Origin: Lentzea nigeriaca
GTDB lineage: Bacteria > Actinomycetota > Actinomycetes > Mycobacteriales > Pseudonocardiaceae
Length of the DNA: 64,000 nucleotides
Assembly (NCBI RefSeq): GCF_016907955.1
Contig: NZ_JAFBCX010000004.1
Coordinates: forward strand, 1-64,000
Direction: 5' to 3'
Positions 53,579 to 62,728 of the stretch are shown here, in pieces. The translations under genes were made by a program, and so were the position numbers. The number at the start of each line of letters is the position of its first letter. The first letter of the stretch is position 1. Below the pieces are notes generated by a model. The model made no database searches, was not told where the DNA came from, and worked only from the letters and a program-made list of their open reading frames with translations.

Positions 53579-53611
53579 GTGAGTGGCGAGGGCGGAACCA
53601 TCGCCACTCAC
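53579..53611. terminator. Bidirectional terminator between convergent genes
   Basis: A perfect 11-base stem (GTGAGTGGCGA / TCGCCACTCAC) with an 11-base loop lies between the stops of the zinc-ribbon gene (53549) and the SapA-like gene (53621, minus). Confidence 0.85.
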
Positions 53612-53620
53612 GAGCTCGAA

Positions 53621-54064
53621 TCAGTTGGGGCAGCCCTGGCGACCCGTGTTGACGTACCGCGTCTCGCCATCCCAAAGAATCGACCCCGACGCCGCGACGC
53701 AGTAATTCGCGGTTCCCGTCACGCCGACCGGGCCGGCGTAGTAGGCATAGGAGTCGGAATCCCTTCGCGAGCTGGCCGTGACCGTGCATTCCTGCCCCTG
53801 GCCGCTCTTTTCAGCACAGCGGAAGATCTGCACCGAGGTCGGCCGGGACACACCGTAGGAATCGCCCAGGTGGTTCAGGCACGCGCTGTTCGTGCCACCG
53901 TTGCTGGAGTTGTAGTAGATGACCAGCTCGGCGTAGCCGATGTACTTCCGGGCGGTGATCGTGCCGGAGCACGAGACCGCGGCCTGCGCAGGCACGGACA
54001 CCAGCCCGAGGAGCGTCACGAACCCGACGGAAAGCATCAGGGCGCGGCGAAAAAATGTCGACAT
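53621..54064 (-). CDS. Secreted SapA-like (spore-associated) protein
   Basis: 147 residues. A signal peptide (MSTFFRRALMLSVGFVTLLG, ending AQA at about 28) precedes a small Cys-rich domain with the LVIYYNSSNGGTNSAC and SYAYYAGPVG segments typical of actinomycete spore-associated protein A. Its function is unknown even in Streptomyces; it is found on the surface of aerial structures. The ATG is the one beginning the signal peptide. Confidence 0.72.
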   Translation of the reverse strand: MSTFFRRALMLSVGFVTLLGLVSVPAQAAVSCSGTITARKYIGYAELVIYYNSSNGGTNSACLNHLGDSYGVSRPTSVQIFRCAEKSGQGQECTVTASSRRDSDSYAYYAGPVGVTGTANYCVAASGSILWDGETRYVNTGRQGCPN

Positions 54065-54224
54065 GCACACTCGCTTCTTTTCTGGAAGACAAATCGGCCA
54101 GAACGTAGCAGGGCGCCTTCGGCGAGCAATTCGCTTCTTCTGAGAACTTCGCCACATCGCACGGCCGAGTGATCCACATCATACCCTCTGTGTCGTGCAA
54201 ATCCTCCGACACGAACAATCGTGA

Positions 54225-54377
54225 CGTGCCAGAGCGGGGTCGCCGTGCCAGGTGCACCACGGCACCCGATTCGACGTGCTGCGGTCCGGTGGCCCGGACC
54301 TCACGTGGGCCAACGACAACATCATCGGCGGCCGCTCCGACGTGTGGATCTACTGGGAGCTACTCGGCAACCGCTGA
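54225..54377 (+). pseudogene. Probable 3' remnant of a coding gene
   Basis: An open frame with protein-like composition (core TRFDVLRSGGPDLTWANDN, then GGRSDVWIYWELLG) ends in TGA, followed 17 bases later by a terminator. There is no plausible start or ribosome-binding site, and an in-frame stop lies just upstream at 54222-54224. It looks like the last 50 codons of a lost gene. A very short genuine peptide from the GTG at 54252 cannot be excluded. Confidence 0.4.
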
Positions 54378-54394
54378 TCACCTCGCCGTCAGCG

Positions 54395-54421
54395 GGGCCG
54401 TCGCCATCTCGGTGACGGCCC
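54395..54421. terminator. Terminator hairpin
   Basis: GGGCCGTC paired with GACGGCCC, extended by further pairs (one G-T) towards a five-base loop and followed by TTCC. It lies just downstream of the gene remnant (plus) and 20 bases beyond the stop of the T7SS-associated gene (minus), so it may serve both strands. Confidence 0.75.
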
Positions 54422-54441
54422 TTCCTGCTGTTTGCCGCTGC

Positions 54442-56658
54442 TCAGGTGTTCAGGGCCGCGATCAGGTCGTCGCCCGGCAGCTCCACGCCGAGCACGCCGC
54501 CGGGGTTGATCGCCAGCACGCCTCCCGCCAGTACCGGGGCGAGTTCGCGGCCGGTCGTCTGCATCGGTGACGCGGCGCCCTGCGGCACGTGGCCTGGTGC
54601 CGTCCACACCGCCACGAAGCGTTTGCCGTCCTGGGTCACGCCCATGCGCAGGTTGCCCTGGCCGTCGGTCTCGGCGATCAGGTTGGCTTCGAGCGTTGCC
54701 GTCAGCAGGCGTTGCTGCGGTGCCCAGCCGACCGCCACGTAGCCCAGCACCACGTCCAGGTCCGACAGCGGTTCCGGGAAGCCGCGACGGCGTGGGCCCG
54801 GACTGTAGTTGGGGTTCAGGTAGGTCTCGCCGGTCAGCTCGCCGTCCTCGCCGACGGCGTAGGCGCCGAACAGGGTCGCGTCCGGGATGCCTTCGATGTA
54901 GTTCGGGTTGACCTCGGGGTCGGCGCACCACAGCCACGTGTCCGGGACCTGGCGGCGGGCCTGCTCGCGCAGGGACTCCGTGGCCGGGGGCAGGCCGGGG
55001 TGCAGGGTGAAGTCGTCGATGTAGTCCGGGTACTCGAGGAACGGCTTCGGCAGGACGTAGACGCGGGCGCCTTCCGCGGTGACGGCGGTGATCAGCATCC
55101 ACGGGCCCTTGAGCCGGTACAGGTGGTGTTCACGGTCCGACTCGATCTCGGTCTCGTAGGCCAGGTTGCCGTCCGGGGCGCCGTAGCGGTGCACGAACAG
55201 GTCTTCGACCTTGGTGAACCGCACGCCGGTCATCGTGTCGAGCGGCGGGTCCAGTTCGGAGATGACCTGGTACGGCGACTGCCACGCGGGGAGTTCCTCC
55301 CCGACCTCCCACTGCAGCGCGTCCTGGTTCTCGATGAGCTGGCCGATCAGGTAGGTGACGGCGTTGCGGACGTCGGCGAAACGCTCGTGCTTCTCCTTCA
55401 GCTCGCCTTCTGCCCAGTAGACCTCGTACCAGTCGCCGTCGCGGACCAGGCACCACGCCTGGTCGCGGTGGCCCTCCAGGCTGAAGAAGCGCGGGCTGGT
55501 CTGGATGCGCCTGATCACGTCGAGGAGCGGGGTCAGGGCTTTGCGGAACGTCGCTTCGACCTGCTTTTCGCTGAACGGCCTGCCCATCGCGAGCGCGGCG
55601 GCACGGGCCTTCGCGATCTCCGCGACGACAGGCAGCTCGTAGCGCTGCTGGCGGATGTGGTCGACCAACGCCATCGACGGCGGGATCTGGTGCTCGCGCA
55701 GGTAGTACGCCACGCTCGCGGGCCACACCCAGCGGCCGTCCGTCTGGAAGGCGAGCGGCACGACTTCCTCCTCGCCGCCGGTGAAGAGGTCCTTCGCAGA
55801 GCCGCGTGACGACAGGACCACCGGCGCGCTCTCCAGGTAGCGCAACAGCAGAACCTGTTCCCTCGCACCGATCATCGGCCGGTACCAGATGCCCTTGCCG
55901 TCCTCGATCACGTCGAACGCGCGCGCGAGTTCGATCTGGGTGTCCTGCTGCCGCGGTTCAAGCGCGCTGGTGCGGCCGTCCTGCTGGATCTTGCCCGCCG
56001 CGAGCCACATCCAGTCCGGCACCGCTTCCGGCCGCCGCGGAAGCAGCCGCAGCTCGTCGGCGGCGTGCTGGAGCGCGGCGCCGTGGCCCGGTGCGATCTG
56101 CCACTCCGGCTGGCCCTCGATCAGGAACCGGCGTGTGGTCTCGCCGCCCGCGACGAACGTGAAGGCGGCGGCGAACCAAGTGCCGAGGCTGTTGCGGAAG
56201 TCGCGCATCCGCTGCCGGTGCAGCCATTGGCTGACCATTACCGGCGGCGCCCACACGTGCACGGTGCCGTCTACAGTGACCGTCGCCTCGATCTCCATGC
56301 GGCGGGCGAGCGCGCGGCACCGGAGGTCGATCTGCTGCCAGCCGTCCGGAGCGTGCGCGACGAGAGCTTCCTCGACCTGGGCGAGGATCGAGGTGTTGGT
56401 GCGCGGCATCGTGTCGCCGGGCGGCAGCGACGGGTACTGCGGCCACGCGCCGGGTAGCGGTGGCAGCTCGCGGAGGAAGACCAGCCGTTCGTCGCTCACA
56501 TGGCCCTGCAACGGATCCAGGTCGGTCGGTGCCGCGCCCTCCTCGGTGATGCGCCAGATCTCGGCGCCCAGCACCGTCTCGAACTGCGCGGTCGTAGCGT
56601 CCGTGCCGGGCTCGATCCGGAACGCCTTGTCCCCGTCGATCGCGATGTCGAACTGCAC
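54442..56658 (-). CDS. Large type VII secretion-associated protein with TNT-like and SseB-like regions
   Basis: 738 residues, no signal peptide. The last 150 residues (NYIEGIPDATLFGAYAVGED, LNPNYSPGPRRRGFPEP, ending AINPGGVLGVELPGDDLI) match the actinomycete type VII secretion-associated/SseB-like domain. The middle part has an FSLEGHRDQAWCLVRDGD segment followed by a region (VHRYGAPDGNLAYE, then LYRLKGP) that resembles a TNT (tuberculosis necrotising toxin) NAD-glycohydrolase domain; this second match is tentative. The start is a GTG eight bases after AGGAG. It follows the SUKH gene by 34 bases, so it could be a second effector or a chaperone-like factor for the toxin. Confidence 0.65.
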   Translation of the reverse strand: MQFDIAIDGDKAFRIEPGTDATTAQFETVLGAEIWRITEEGAAPTDLDPLQGHVSDERLVFLRELPPLPGAWPQYPSLPPGDTMPRTNTSILAQVEEALVAHAPDGWQQIDLRCRALARRMEIEATVTVDGTVHVWAPPVMVSQWLHRQRMRDFRNSLGTWFAAAFTFVAGGETTRRFLIEGQPEWQIAPGHGAALQHAADELRLLPRRPEAVPDWMWLAAGKIQQDGRTSALEPRQQDTQIELARAFDVIEDGKGIWYRPMIGAREQVLLLRYLESAPVVLSSRGSAKDLFTGGEEEVVPLAFQTDGRWVWPASVAYYLREHQIPPSMALVDHIRQQRYELPVVAEIAKARAAALAMGRPFSEKQVEATFRKALTPLLDVIRRIQTSPRFFSLEGHRDQAWCLVRDGDWYEVYWAEGELKEKHERFADVRNAVTYLIGQLIENQDALQWEVGEELPAWQSPYQVISELDPPLDTMTGVRFTKVEDLFVHRYGAPDGNLAYETEIESDREHHLYRLKGPWMLITAVTAEGARVYVLPKPFLEYPDYIDDFTLHPGLPPATESLREQARRQVPDTWLWCADPEVNPNYIEGIPDATLFGAYAVGEDGELTGETYLNPNYSPGPRRRGFPEPLSDLDVVLGYVAVGWAPQQRLLTATLEANLIAETDGQGNLRMGVTQDGKRFVAVWTAPGHVPQGAASPMQTTGRELAPVLAGGVLAINPGGVLGVELPGDDLIAALNT

Positions 56659-56692
56659 GTGCTTCACTCCTCGGCGCACACGGGAAAAACGG

Positions 56693-57250
56693 TCACGACT
56701 GTCGCGGTTCGACGAACTCTGCCCACTTCGGCGGCTGTTTGCCCATCTCCTCCATCATCTCCAGCATGTCGCGGAGATCGGTGACGTTCGGCGAGGTCCC
56801 GGCGAACCAGTCGCTCACGCTGTCCCACGCCTTGCGCGCCCCCTCGCCCTCGACGACGTCCCAGACGGGCGGGTCGTCCTGGTCCAGGTCGGCGCCGTCG
56901 ACGACGTGGTAGGCGTAACCCTGGTGCGCCGTAAGGGCGAGCAGGCCGCGCGGGTCGGTCAGCTCGTGGTCGAGCTGGTTCAGCGTGGCGACGACGTGCC
57001 GTTTGCGTTCGGCGGTCATCGCGTTGACCCCGAACGCCGTGCCGGCCAGCCACAGTCCTGATTGGACACCCATGATGCGCAGAACCTCGCGCACCGCCTC
57101 GGGAACGCGGTCCACGCCCTGCTCCGCCGCCATCTGGTCGATCTCGTCGTCGGACGCGCCGACCACGGACCCGCGGCGCAGTCCGGCCGCGCACACGCGG
57201 TCGAAGATCGCGTCGATGCGCTCGCTCGGGTTGTCAGTCGGTTGGTTCAC
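56693..57250 (-). CDS. SUKH (SMI1/KNR4) family immunity protein
   Basis: 185 residues. The segment ASDDEIDQMAAEQGV followed by PEAVREVLRIMG is the N-terminal SUKH signature; a hydrophobic core and an acidic C-terminal part follow. SUKH proteins neutralise polymorphic toxins of many kinds. The GTG start overlaps the toxin's stop codon (GTGA), which is the usual arrangement of an immunity gene directly behind its toxin. Confidence 0.85.
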   Translation of the reverse strand: MNQPTDNPSERIDAIFDRVCAAGLRRGSVVGASDDEIDQMAAEQGVDRVPEAVREVLRIMGVQSGLWLAGTAFGVNAMTAERKRHVVATLNQLDHELTDPRGLLALTAHQGYAYHVVDGADLDQDDPPVWDVVEGEGARKAWDSVSDWFAGTSPNVTDLRDMLEMMEEMGKQPPKWAEFVEPRQS

Positions 57251-60200
57251 AGCGGGTAGAGCCTTTCTCCAGCTCGGTTGACGACTTCCAGTCGCATGTT
57301 CGGGAAAATGCGCTCGTAGGTGAGCATGACCTTCTGGCACGACATGCAGATCTGGAACTCGGCCGGTGTTCCGTCGCGCTTGGCCGACGGCAGGTCGACC
57401 ACCATGCGGAGATCACCTGAGATGTCCGCGGCGGAGAACGGCGTGTAGGTCGTGCCGTTCGCCTCCGCCTTCGCCGCCGCGCGCTTGTTCAGCTCGTCGA
57501 TCGCGAGGGACATGCGGTCCTGCGTGCGCTGCACCTCGCCCTTGAAGCCGTTCTTGTAGTAGTTCTCGTCTTCCTTGTTGAGCGTGTCGACCATCTTGTT
57601 GGCCTGCCGCAGTGCCGTGTCGACCTCGTTGCGGGACAAGCCGCTGTACTCGGCGAGCTGGTGCCGGGCGAGGTCCTCGAACATCTTCGGTTCCGAGTCG
57701 TTGGCCCTGGGGGTGCCGCTGCCGTCGCGCCAGCCGCCGTTCTCCGGGTCGTACGAGGTCGCGTTGGACGTCTCGAAGAGGCGCTCGTTCTTCGGCGGCT
57801 GCGTCGGGGCTTCCGCCGCGGGACTCCAGTCGTGCTGCTTGCCGCTGAAGTTGTAGAAGTCGGCCGACTCGCCGTCGCGGTCACTGCGGTAGCGCGCCGT
57901 CGACAGGGTGCGCTCGTGCGGGCGACGTTCGGCGTCCGTGCTCGGGTTGCGGCCGGTGAGCTCGCGGACCGAGTCGAGTCCCTCCTCGCGCTTCTCGCGG
58001 TTCTCCTCGCGCAACTCGCGGAAGTCGTCCTCCCGCTCGCCCCGCCGCTCGGCGGACCCCGGCGCGGACTCGGGCGTTTCGTCGCCCCAGGTGGGCTCGT
58101 GCCCTGGCGGGTGAGGACTTTCGTGAATGGTCTGCGAGCCGTCCGGACCGAACGTGCGCCACTCGCCGTCCGGCGGCCAGCCGGGGCGGTTGTTGCTGTC
58201 GCTCCTGCTGGCGAAGAGGTTGCCGTCGTAGTCGACCCAGGCGTCCGTGTTCGGCGCGGTGACCGGCACGCCGAGCTCCTGGGCGAGCTGTGCCGCGAAC
58301 CCGTCGTCCCGCTTGCCCGCGTCGCAGCCGACGAGGGTGATCGGGTCGCCGGGCTTGTAGTCGGGGTTCGCGCGGACGATGTCCGCTACATCCCTCGGGG
58401 TGAGCGGGTAGTTGCGCACGTGTGCGCTGGTCGCGTTGCTGTGCACGTCGACGACGAACTGGCCGGGGATCCTGGGCAGTTCCCTGGCCGTGTAGAGATT
58501 GTTGCTGTCCGCCTTGCTGTCGTAGATCGACATGCCGGCGGGGGTGCTGTGCACGTGGTCGCGCACGACCGGGTCGAGTTCCTCGCTGAGTGAGCCGAGG
58601 CGGTCGCTGAGCGGTTTCTGCGGGCGTTGCGGGGGTTCTTCGTCGCGGCGGCCGGTGTCGTGGCGCTGGTCGTGGTCCTGTGTGGACGGCTCGTCCTGGT
58701 GGTGTGGCCGGTCTTGCGGGGTCTGGTCTTGATGCGGACGGTCTTGGTCGTGGTGGGGACGGTCGTGGTCCTGGTGCGGGCGGTCCTGGTCTGCTTGTGG
58801 ACGGTCCTGGGCCTGGTGCGGGCGGTCCTGGTCTGCTTGTGGACGGTCTTGGGACGCGTGCGGTTGGTCGGTTCGAGCGGCCTCGGGCTGGGGGCGGCTC
58901 GGTGGGGTGTGGTCCCGTGAGGCCTGAGGGACCGGCGGGCTGGTGGACTCCTGGCCGTTCAGGCGGTCGAGCATCGACGACGTGGAAGGCCGGTCCGTCT
59001 TCGTCGGCGTTGCCGGGCGGTCGGAGTGGCCGGCCGGCTGGGACGGCTGCGCGGTGTTGAGCCGATCCGCGATGGAAGGGCGTGGCAGGTCCGACTGACG
59101 CGGCTGGGCCGGCAGTGGTTGTGTCGGGCCGGGTGGGCGCTGGTCTGGTGTCTCGACCTTCGCCGGGGATTCGGTGTGCTGTGGCGCAGCCGGTTCGCGG
59201 CTCGGGCGTGGCCGGTCCGCCGGCCGGTCCGCTGGACTGCGCGAGTCGGTGGGGACATCCGACTGCGTCGTGGTGCTGTCGGAGGCGGTCTTGTGGCCGA
59301 CGAAGTCCGGGTTCGGCACGAACGGCCCGAGCACGTACTTGCCCGCCTCGCGCCGGACCTGGTGCCAGCCCTCCACATAACGCCAGTCGACGCCGCCGGG
59401 GAAGAGCGTCTCGTTCTCGGCGTACTCGCGGCCGTGGCCGACGTTGTGCAGCGTGTCGTCGGTCATGATGCCGCCGGGCGCCTTGACCACGTACATCTTG
59501 CCTTCGCCGACGCCCGCGCGCTCCATCGCCTTGTGCTGTTCGGAGCTGGTGCTGACGTAGGCGTTGGTGTGCCCGTCGACGTGCTGGAGCAGGTCGGGCT
59601 TCTCGCGGGGCCGCGGCACGTCGAAGCCGCCCGCGGCCTTGATCTCCTCCGGCGACCGCGTATCGCCGCGGTACAGGGCGTTCTCGTCCCGCATCCAGCC
59701 GGGGACGTCCCGGTACGCGATCTTCGACGGGTCCACGCCGTGCATGGACGGGTCGACGTGCCGCATGGCGACCGGCGGTCCGCCGTCCGGGCCGGGAGGC
59801 GGCGGCGTGTGGTGCTGGTGGGTGTCGGGTGTCCGCTGCTGAGTGTCCGGTGTGGACCGGTGCGTGTCCGGTGTCCGCTGGTGGGTGTCCGGCGTCGGCT
59901 GGGTCCCGGTAGGACCGGAGGAGCCGGGGTGCTGCGTTCCTGTCGGCCCGAAGGAGCCGGGGGCGGGTGGCATGCCCTGATGCGGCCGGCCGGGAGGCGC
60001 GAACGACTGCGGCGGCATGCCGGGACGACGTTCGCCGCCGTGCGGAACGGGCGGGTTGCCGTGGCCGGGCACGCCTGGCGCGCGGTGCTGTGCGGGGTGG
60101 GACGGGGCCTGCTGCTGGTGGAAGCCGGGCGGCGGGCCGCCGGGGCGGGGCGCGCCCAGGCCGTTCGGAGCGTTGGGGTGCATGGCCGGCTGACGTCCGC

Positions 60201-61878
60201 CCATGCCGGGATTGCCGGGGGTTCCGGGAGGCATGCCGAGGCGCGTGCCAGGTGGGCTGCTCGTGCCGCTGCCGGGCATTCCGGGACGCATGCCAGTGCC
60301 AGCGCGTGGCGTGCCGGGGCCGTTGCCGGGACCACCAGGGCGCATGCCAGGGCCGCCGGCAGGCTGGCCAGGATGCATGCCGGGGCCACCTGGCGGCATG
60401 CCTGGGCGAGTGCCGGGGGCGTCGCCGGGCATGCCGGGGCCGCCAGGACGCATTCCCGGGCTGCCGGGAGGTGCTCCGGGTGGCGGGCCACCGAAGCCTT
60501 GAGCCGAGGTATGGGGAGTCGCACCACCGTGAGGCATTCCGCCGGGGGGCATTCCGCCGGGGGTGGGACCCGCACCTGTCGGGCTGTGTCCACCCGGCGA
60601 GGGGCCGGTGCCGGTCGGGCCGCGTCCACCTGGGACGGGACTCGTGCCCGTCGGGCTCTGTCCGCCGGGAGTTTGACCAGGGCCACCTCGGCCGGACGCC
60701 GCGTGAACGGGTGCGCCGGGGCCGGCCGTGCCCATCGGTTGCGCCGGTGTGCCCGGCGGGCGGTTTTGGCCACCGGCCGACGGAGCTCCAGCAGGGGGTC
60801 CGCCCGCAGGTGCACGTCCCTGTCCGGCAGGCGCATGTCCTTGGCCACCAGCCATCGGGGCCCCGACAGGTGATCCACCAGCGGGAGCACGACCCTGACC
60901 GGCAGCCGACGCACCCGCGGGCGGGCCACCAGCCATTGGCGCCCCAGCGGGAGCACGTCCCTGGCCAGCCGCGGAAGCACTCGCGGGAGCACGCCCCTGG
61001 CCGCCAGCCGCCGGGGCTCCAGCAGGGGGTCCGCCGGCAGGCGGGCGTCCCTGACCGGCCGCAGGCGGGCCACCGACGGGCGCACGTCCCTGACCAGCCG
61101 CAGGCGGTCCACCAGCGGGTGTCGTGGCGGGGCGAGGCGCACCGGGGCCTGCCGGGCTCGGCGTGGGTGGTGCGCCACCACCGGTGGGCAGACCGGGCGC
61201 AGACGGTCGACCGCCCGCAGGCGGAGCGGAAGTCGAAGGCTTTGCCGGACTGGTCGTCGGCGCGCCGGACGGCGTGGTGGAGCCGCCCGGCCTGTCCGGC
61301 AGCTTCACCGACGGGCTGGAGACCGAGGGCGTCTTCGGGGAGCCGTTGCCGGAGGTGCCGCCGGGGATCGGGGGCGGTGCCGAGGTGCGGTTGCCCGAGG
61401 ACGACGACGAGGAAGCCGGTGTGCTGCTGGAGGAGTTGGTGGAGGTCTGGGTCGGCGCGGTCGGCTGGATGCGGTTCATCGACGACGCGACCGACTGGTC
61501 GGCGTTGCGCGCGGTCTGGGCGGTTTCCCTGGTCTTGGTGCCCGCGTTGTCCGCGGCGGCAGCGGCCTTCTCGGCGCCGCCGCGGGCGGTCTGGATCGCC
61601 TTGTCGGCGTGCTGCATCGCCACCTGGCCGAACACGCCCGCGCTGCCCGAGGTGGCGTTGATGTTCAGCTTGCTCGCGACGCTGGAACGGACCTGGTCAC
61701 CGCGGTTGGTGATCTTGCCGCCGAGCGACTCGACGGCATCCGGGTCCATACGGGTGCCACGGCCGCCGACACCACCTGGCGAAGACGACGACGGCGTCGA
61801 TGGTGTGCTGTGACCGCTGTTGCTGCTGTGTGAGCTACCGCCGTGATGAGAGGAAGGCCCCCGAGTCCTGCCGGTCAT
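57247..61878 (-). CDS. Polymorphic toxin: WXG-like N-terminus, ADP-ribosyltransferase-like, caspase-like and deaminase domains
   Basis: 1543 residues. About 44-140 is a helical WXG/ESX-substrate-like region; 140-690 is a Pro/Gly/Gln-rich linker. An ADP-ribosyltransferase-like domain (about 705-870) has the Arg in LYRGDTR, the STS in YVSTSSEQ and an ExE in YAENETLFPGG. After a His/Asp/Gln/Pro-rich linker, about 1090-1250 holds a domain with His in VVDVHSN and Cys in LVGCDAG, the dyad arrangement of C80/caspase-like autoproteases. The C-terminus (about 1390-1543) has NDSEPKMFEDLA and CMSCQKVM, as in BURPS668_1122-type toxin deaminases. Secretion by an ESX-like system is inferred from the WXG100 and YbaB-like genes upstream. 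Start ATG overlaps the WXG100 stop (TGATG). Confidence 0.82.
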   Translation of the reverse strand: MTGRTRGPSSHHGGSSHSSNSGHSTPSTPSSSSPGGVGGRGTRMDPDAVESLGGKITNRGDQVRSSVASKLNINATSGSAGVFGQVAMQHADKAIQTARGGAEKAAAAADNAGTKTRETAQTARNADQSVASSMNRIQPTAPTQTSTNSSSSTPASSSSSSGNRTSAPPPIPGGTSGNGSPKTPSVSSPSVKLPDRPGGSTTPSGAPTTSPAKPSTSAPPAGGRPSAPGLPTGGGAPPTPSPAGPGAPRPATTPAGGPPAAGQGRAPVGGPPAAGQGRPPAGGPPAGAPAAGGQGRAPASASAAGQGRAPAGAPMAGGPPAGASAAGQGRAPAGGSPVGAPMAGGQGHAPAGQGRAPAGGPPAGAPSAGGQNRPPGTPAQPMGTAGPGAPVHAASGRGGPGQTPGGQSPTGTSPVPGGRGPTGTGPSPGGHSPTGAGPTPGGMPPGGMPHGGATPHTSAQGFGGPPPGAPPGSPGMRPGGPGMPGDAPGTRPGMPPGGPGMHPGQPAGGPGMRPGGPGNGPGTPRAGTGMRPGMPGSGTSSPPGTRLGMPPGTPGNPGMGGRQPAMHPNAPNGLGAPRPGGPPPGFHQQQAPSHPAQHRAPGVPGHGNPPVPHGGERRPGMPPQSFAPPGRPHQGMPPAPGSFGPTGTQHPGSSGPTGTQPTPDTHQRTPDTHRSTPDTQQRTPDTHQHHTPPPPGPDGGPPVAMRHVDPSMHGVDPSKIAYRDVPGWMRDENALYRGDTRSPEEIKAAGGFDVPRPREKPDLLQHVDGHTNAYVSTSSEQHKAMERAGVGEGKMYVVKAPGGIMTDDTLHNVGHGREYAENETLFPGGVDWRYVEGWHQVRREAGKYVLGPFVPNPDFVGHKTASDSTTTQSDVPTDSRSPADRPADRPRPSREPAAPQHTESPAKVETPDQRPPGPTQPLPAQPRQSDLPRPSIADRLNTAQPSQPAGHSDRPATPTKTDRPSTSSMLDRLNGQESTSPPVPQASRDHTPPSRPQPEAARTDQPHASQDRPQADQDRPHQAQDRPQADQDRPHQDHDRPHHDQDRPHQDQTPQDRPHHQDEPSTQDHDQRHDTGRRDEEPPQRPQKPLSDRLGSLSEELDPVVRDHVHSTPAGMSIYDSKADSNNLYTARELPRIPGQFVVDVHSNATSAHVRNYPLTPRDVADIVRANPDYKPGDPITLVGCDAGKRDDGFAAQLAQELGVPVTAPNTDAWVDYDGNLFASRSDSNNRPGWPPDGEWRTFGPDGSQTIHESPHPPGHEPTWGDETPESAPGSAERRGEREDDFRELREENREKREEGLDSVRELTGRNPSTDAERRPHERTLSTARYRSDRDGESADFYNFSGKQHDWSPAAEAPTQPPKNERLFETSNATSYDPENGGWRDGSGTPRANDSEPKMFEDLARHQLAEYSGLSRNEVDTALRQANKMVDTLNKEDENYYKNGFKGEVQRTQDRMSLAIDELNKRAAAKAEANGTTYTPFSAADISGDLRMVVDLPSAKRDGTPAEFQICMSCQKVMLTYERIFPNMRLEVVNRAGERLYPL
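59930..61260 (-). repeat. Pro/Gly/Gln/Ala-rich imperfect repeats in the toxin linker
   Basis: Imperfect short repeats (GGPPAGAPAAGGQGRAPAG type, then PGMPPGGPGM type) encode roughly residues 205-650. Copy number and spacing vary along the tract. Such linkers usually span the cell wall or keep toxin domains apart. Boundaries are approximate. Confidence 0.75.
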
Positions 61879-62711
61879 CAGGCGGTGGCAGGCGGCATGT
61901 CGTAGGGCTTCACCGCGTCATACGCGGACTTCGCGTAACCGCCGTACTCCGCGAACCGCTCCAGCCCCTTGACCAGACCCTCCATCTTCTGCGCCAGCTT
62001 CGCCATCCGGCCACCGAAGCGGGCCATCGCCGACGCCAGCTTCGACAGCCTGCCCGCGATCTTGGTGGCCATCATCGCCGCGCGCGTGCCCGCATAGCCC
62101 GCGAACGCCGCGATGGAACTGCCCAGCGTGACCACCGCCGACGCCGCGGCGATCAACGCGCTCGCGATCAGTTCACCGATCAGGTCCGAGATCCAGCCGA
62201 ACACCAGCGACCGCAGCTCGCAGACCAGCGCACCGGACAGCGCGTAGATCGCCGCGGTGCCGTCCATGGTCTTGCCCAGCGCCTCGTACTCGCCGGCCAT
62301 CTGCTCCATCTCACGCTTGAACGCGTCCCCGGCCGCACCCTCCCAGTCCGAGACACCGCGCAGATCCTCGCGGTGCTCCTGGGCGATCATCTTCATCTCG
62401 AGCGCGGCCTGCTTGAGCTGGTCGGTGTTCGCGTTGATCTCGTCGGGGTTGCCCAGCAACGCGTCCAGCGGCTCGCGCAGGAAGTCGACGTGCTCCAGCA
62501 GCCAGCCGACGCCCGCGGACGCGAGCATGCTCAGCGGGTTCGCCATGGTGGCGACCACGTCCACCACCATGCCGGCACCGCCGAGCGCGACGTCGATGAC
62601 GTCCGGCCCCTCGCCCTCGGACTCCGACGTCAGCGAATCGACGAAGCCCGCGACGCTGTCCACCACGCCGGCGCCGGTCGACCACGTGGTCGTGCTGTTC
62701 TCCTCTGCCAC
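61878..62711 (-). CDS. WXG100-type protein with C-terminal membrane-active helices
   Basis: 277 residues. The central part carries a WXG motif variant (SDWEGAAGDAF at about 122-132) within a helical hairpin, as in WXG100 proteins. It is preceded by a hydrophobic helix and followed by long Ala-rich hydrophobic helices (about 165-215) and a short coiled segment. It is larger than canonical WXG100 proteins, like those encoded just before polymorphic toxins in actinomycetes. It probably guides the toxin to a type VII-like secretion system. Confidence 0.82.
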   Translation of the reverse strand: MAEENSTTTWSTGAGVVDSVAGFVDSLTSESEGEGPDVIDVALGGAGMVVDVVATMANPLSMLASAGVGWLLEHVDFLREPLDALLGNPDEINANTDQLKQAALEMKMIAQEHREDLRGVSDWEGAAGDAFKREMEQMAGEYEALGKTMDGTAAIYALSGALVCELRSLVFGWISDLIGELIASALIAAASAVVTLGSSIAAFAGYAGTRAAMMATKIAGRLSKLASAMARFGGRMAKLAQKMEGLVKGLERFAEYGGYAKSAYDAVKPYDMPPATA

Positions 62712-62728
62712 GGTTCCCCCAGGGCCGA

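Noticed and set aside
59026..60873. Plus-strand open frame of 615 codons opposite the toxin linker
   Set aside because: It mirrors the Pro/Gly-rich repeats; the minus-strand toxin has recognisable domains on both sides.
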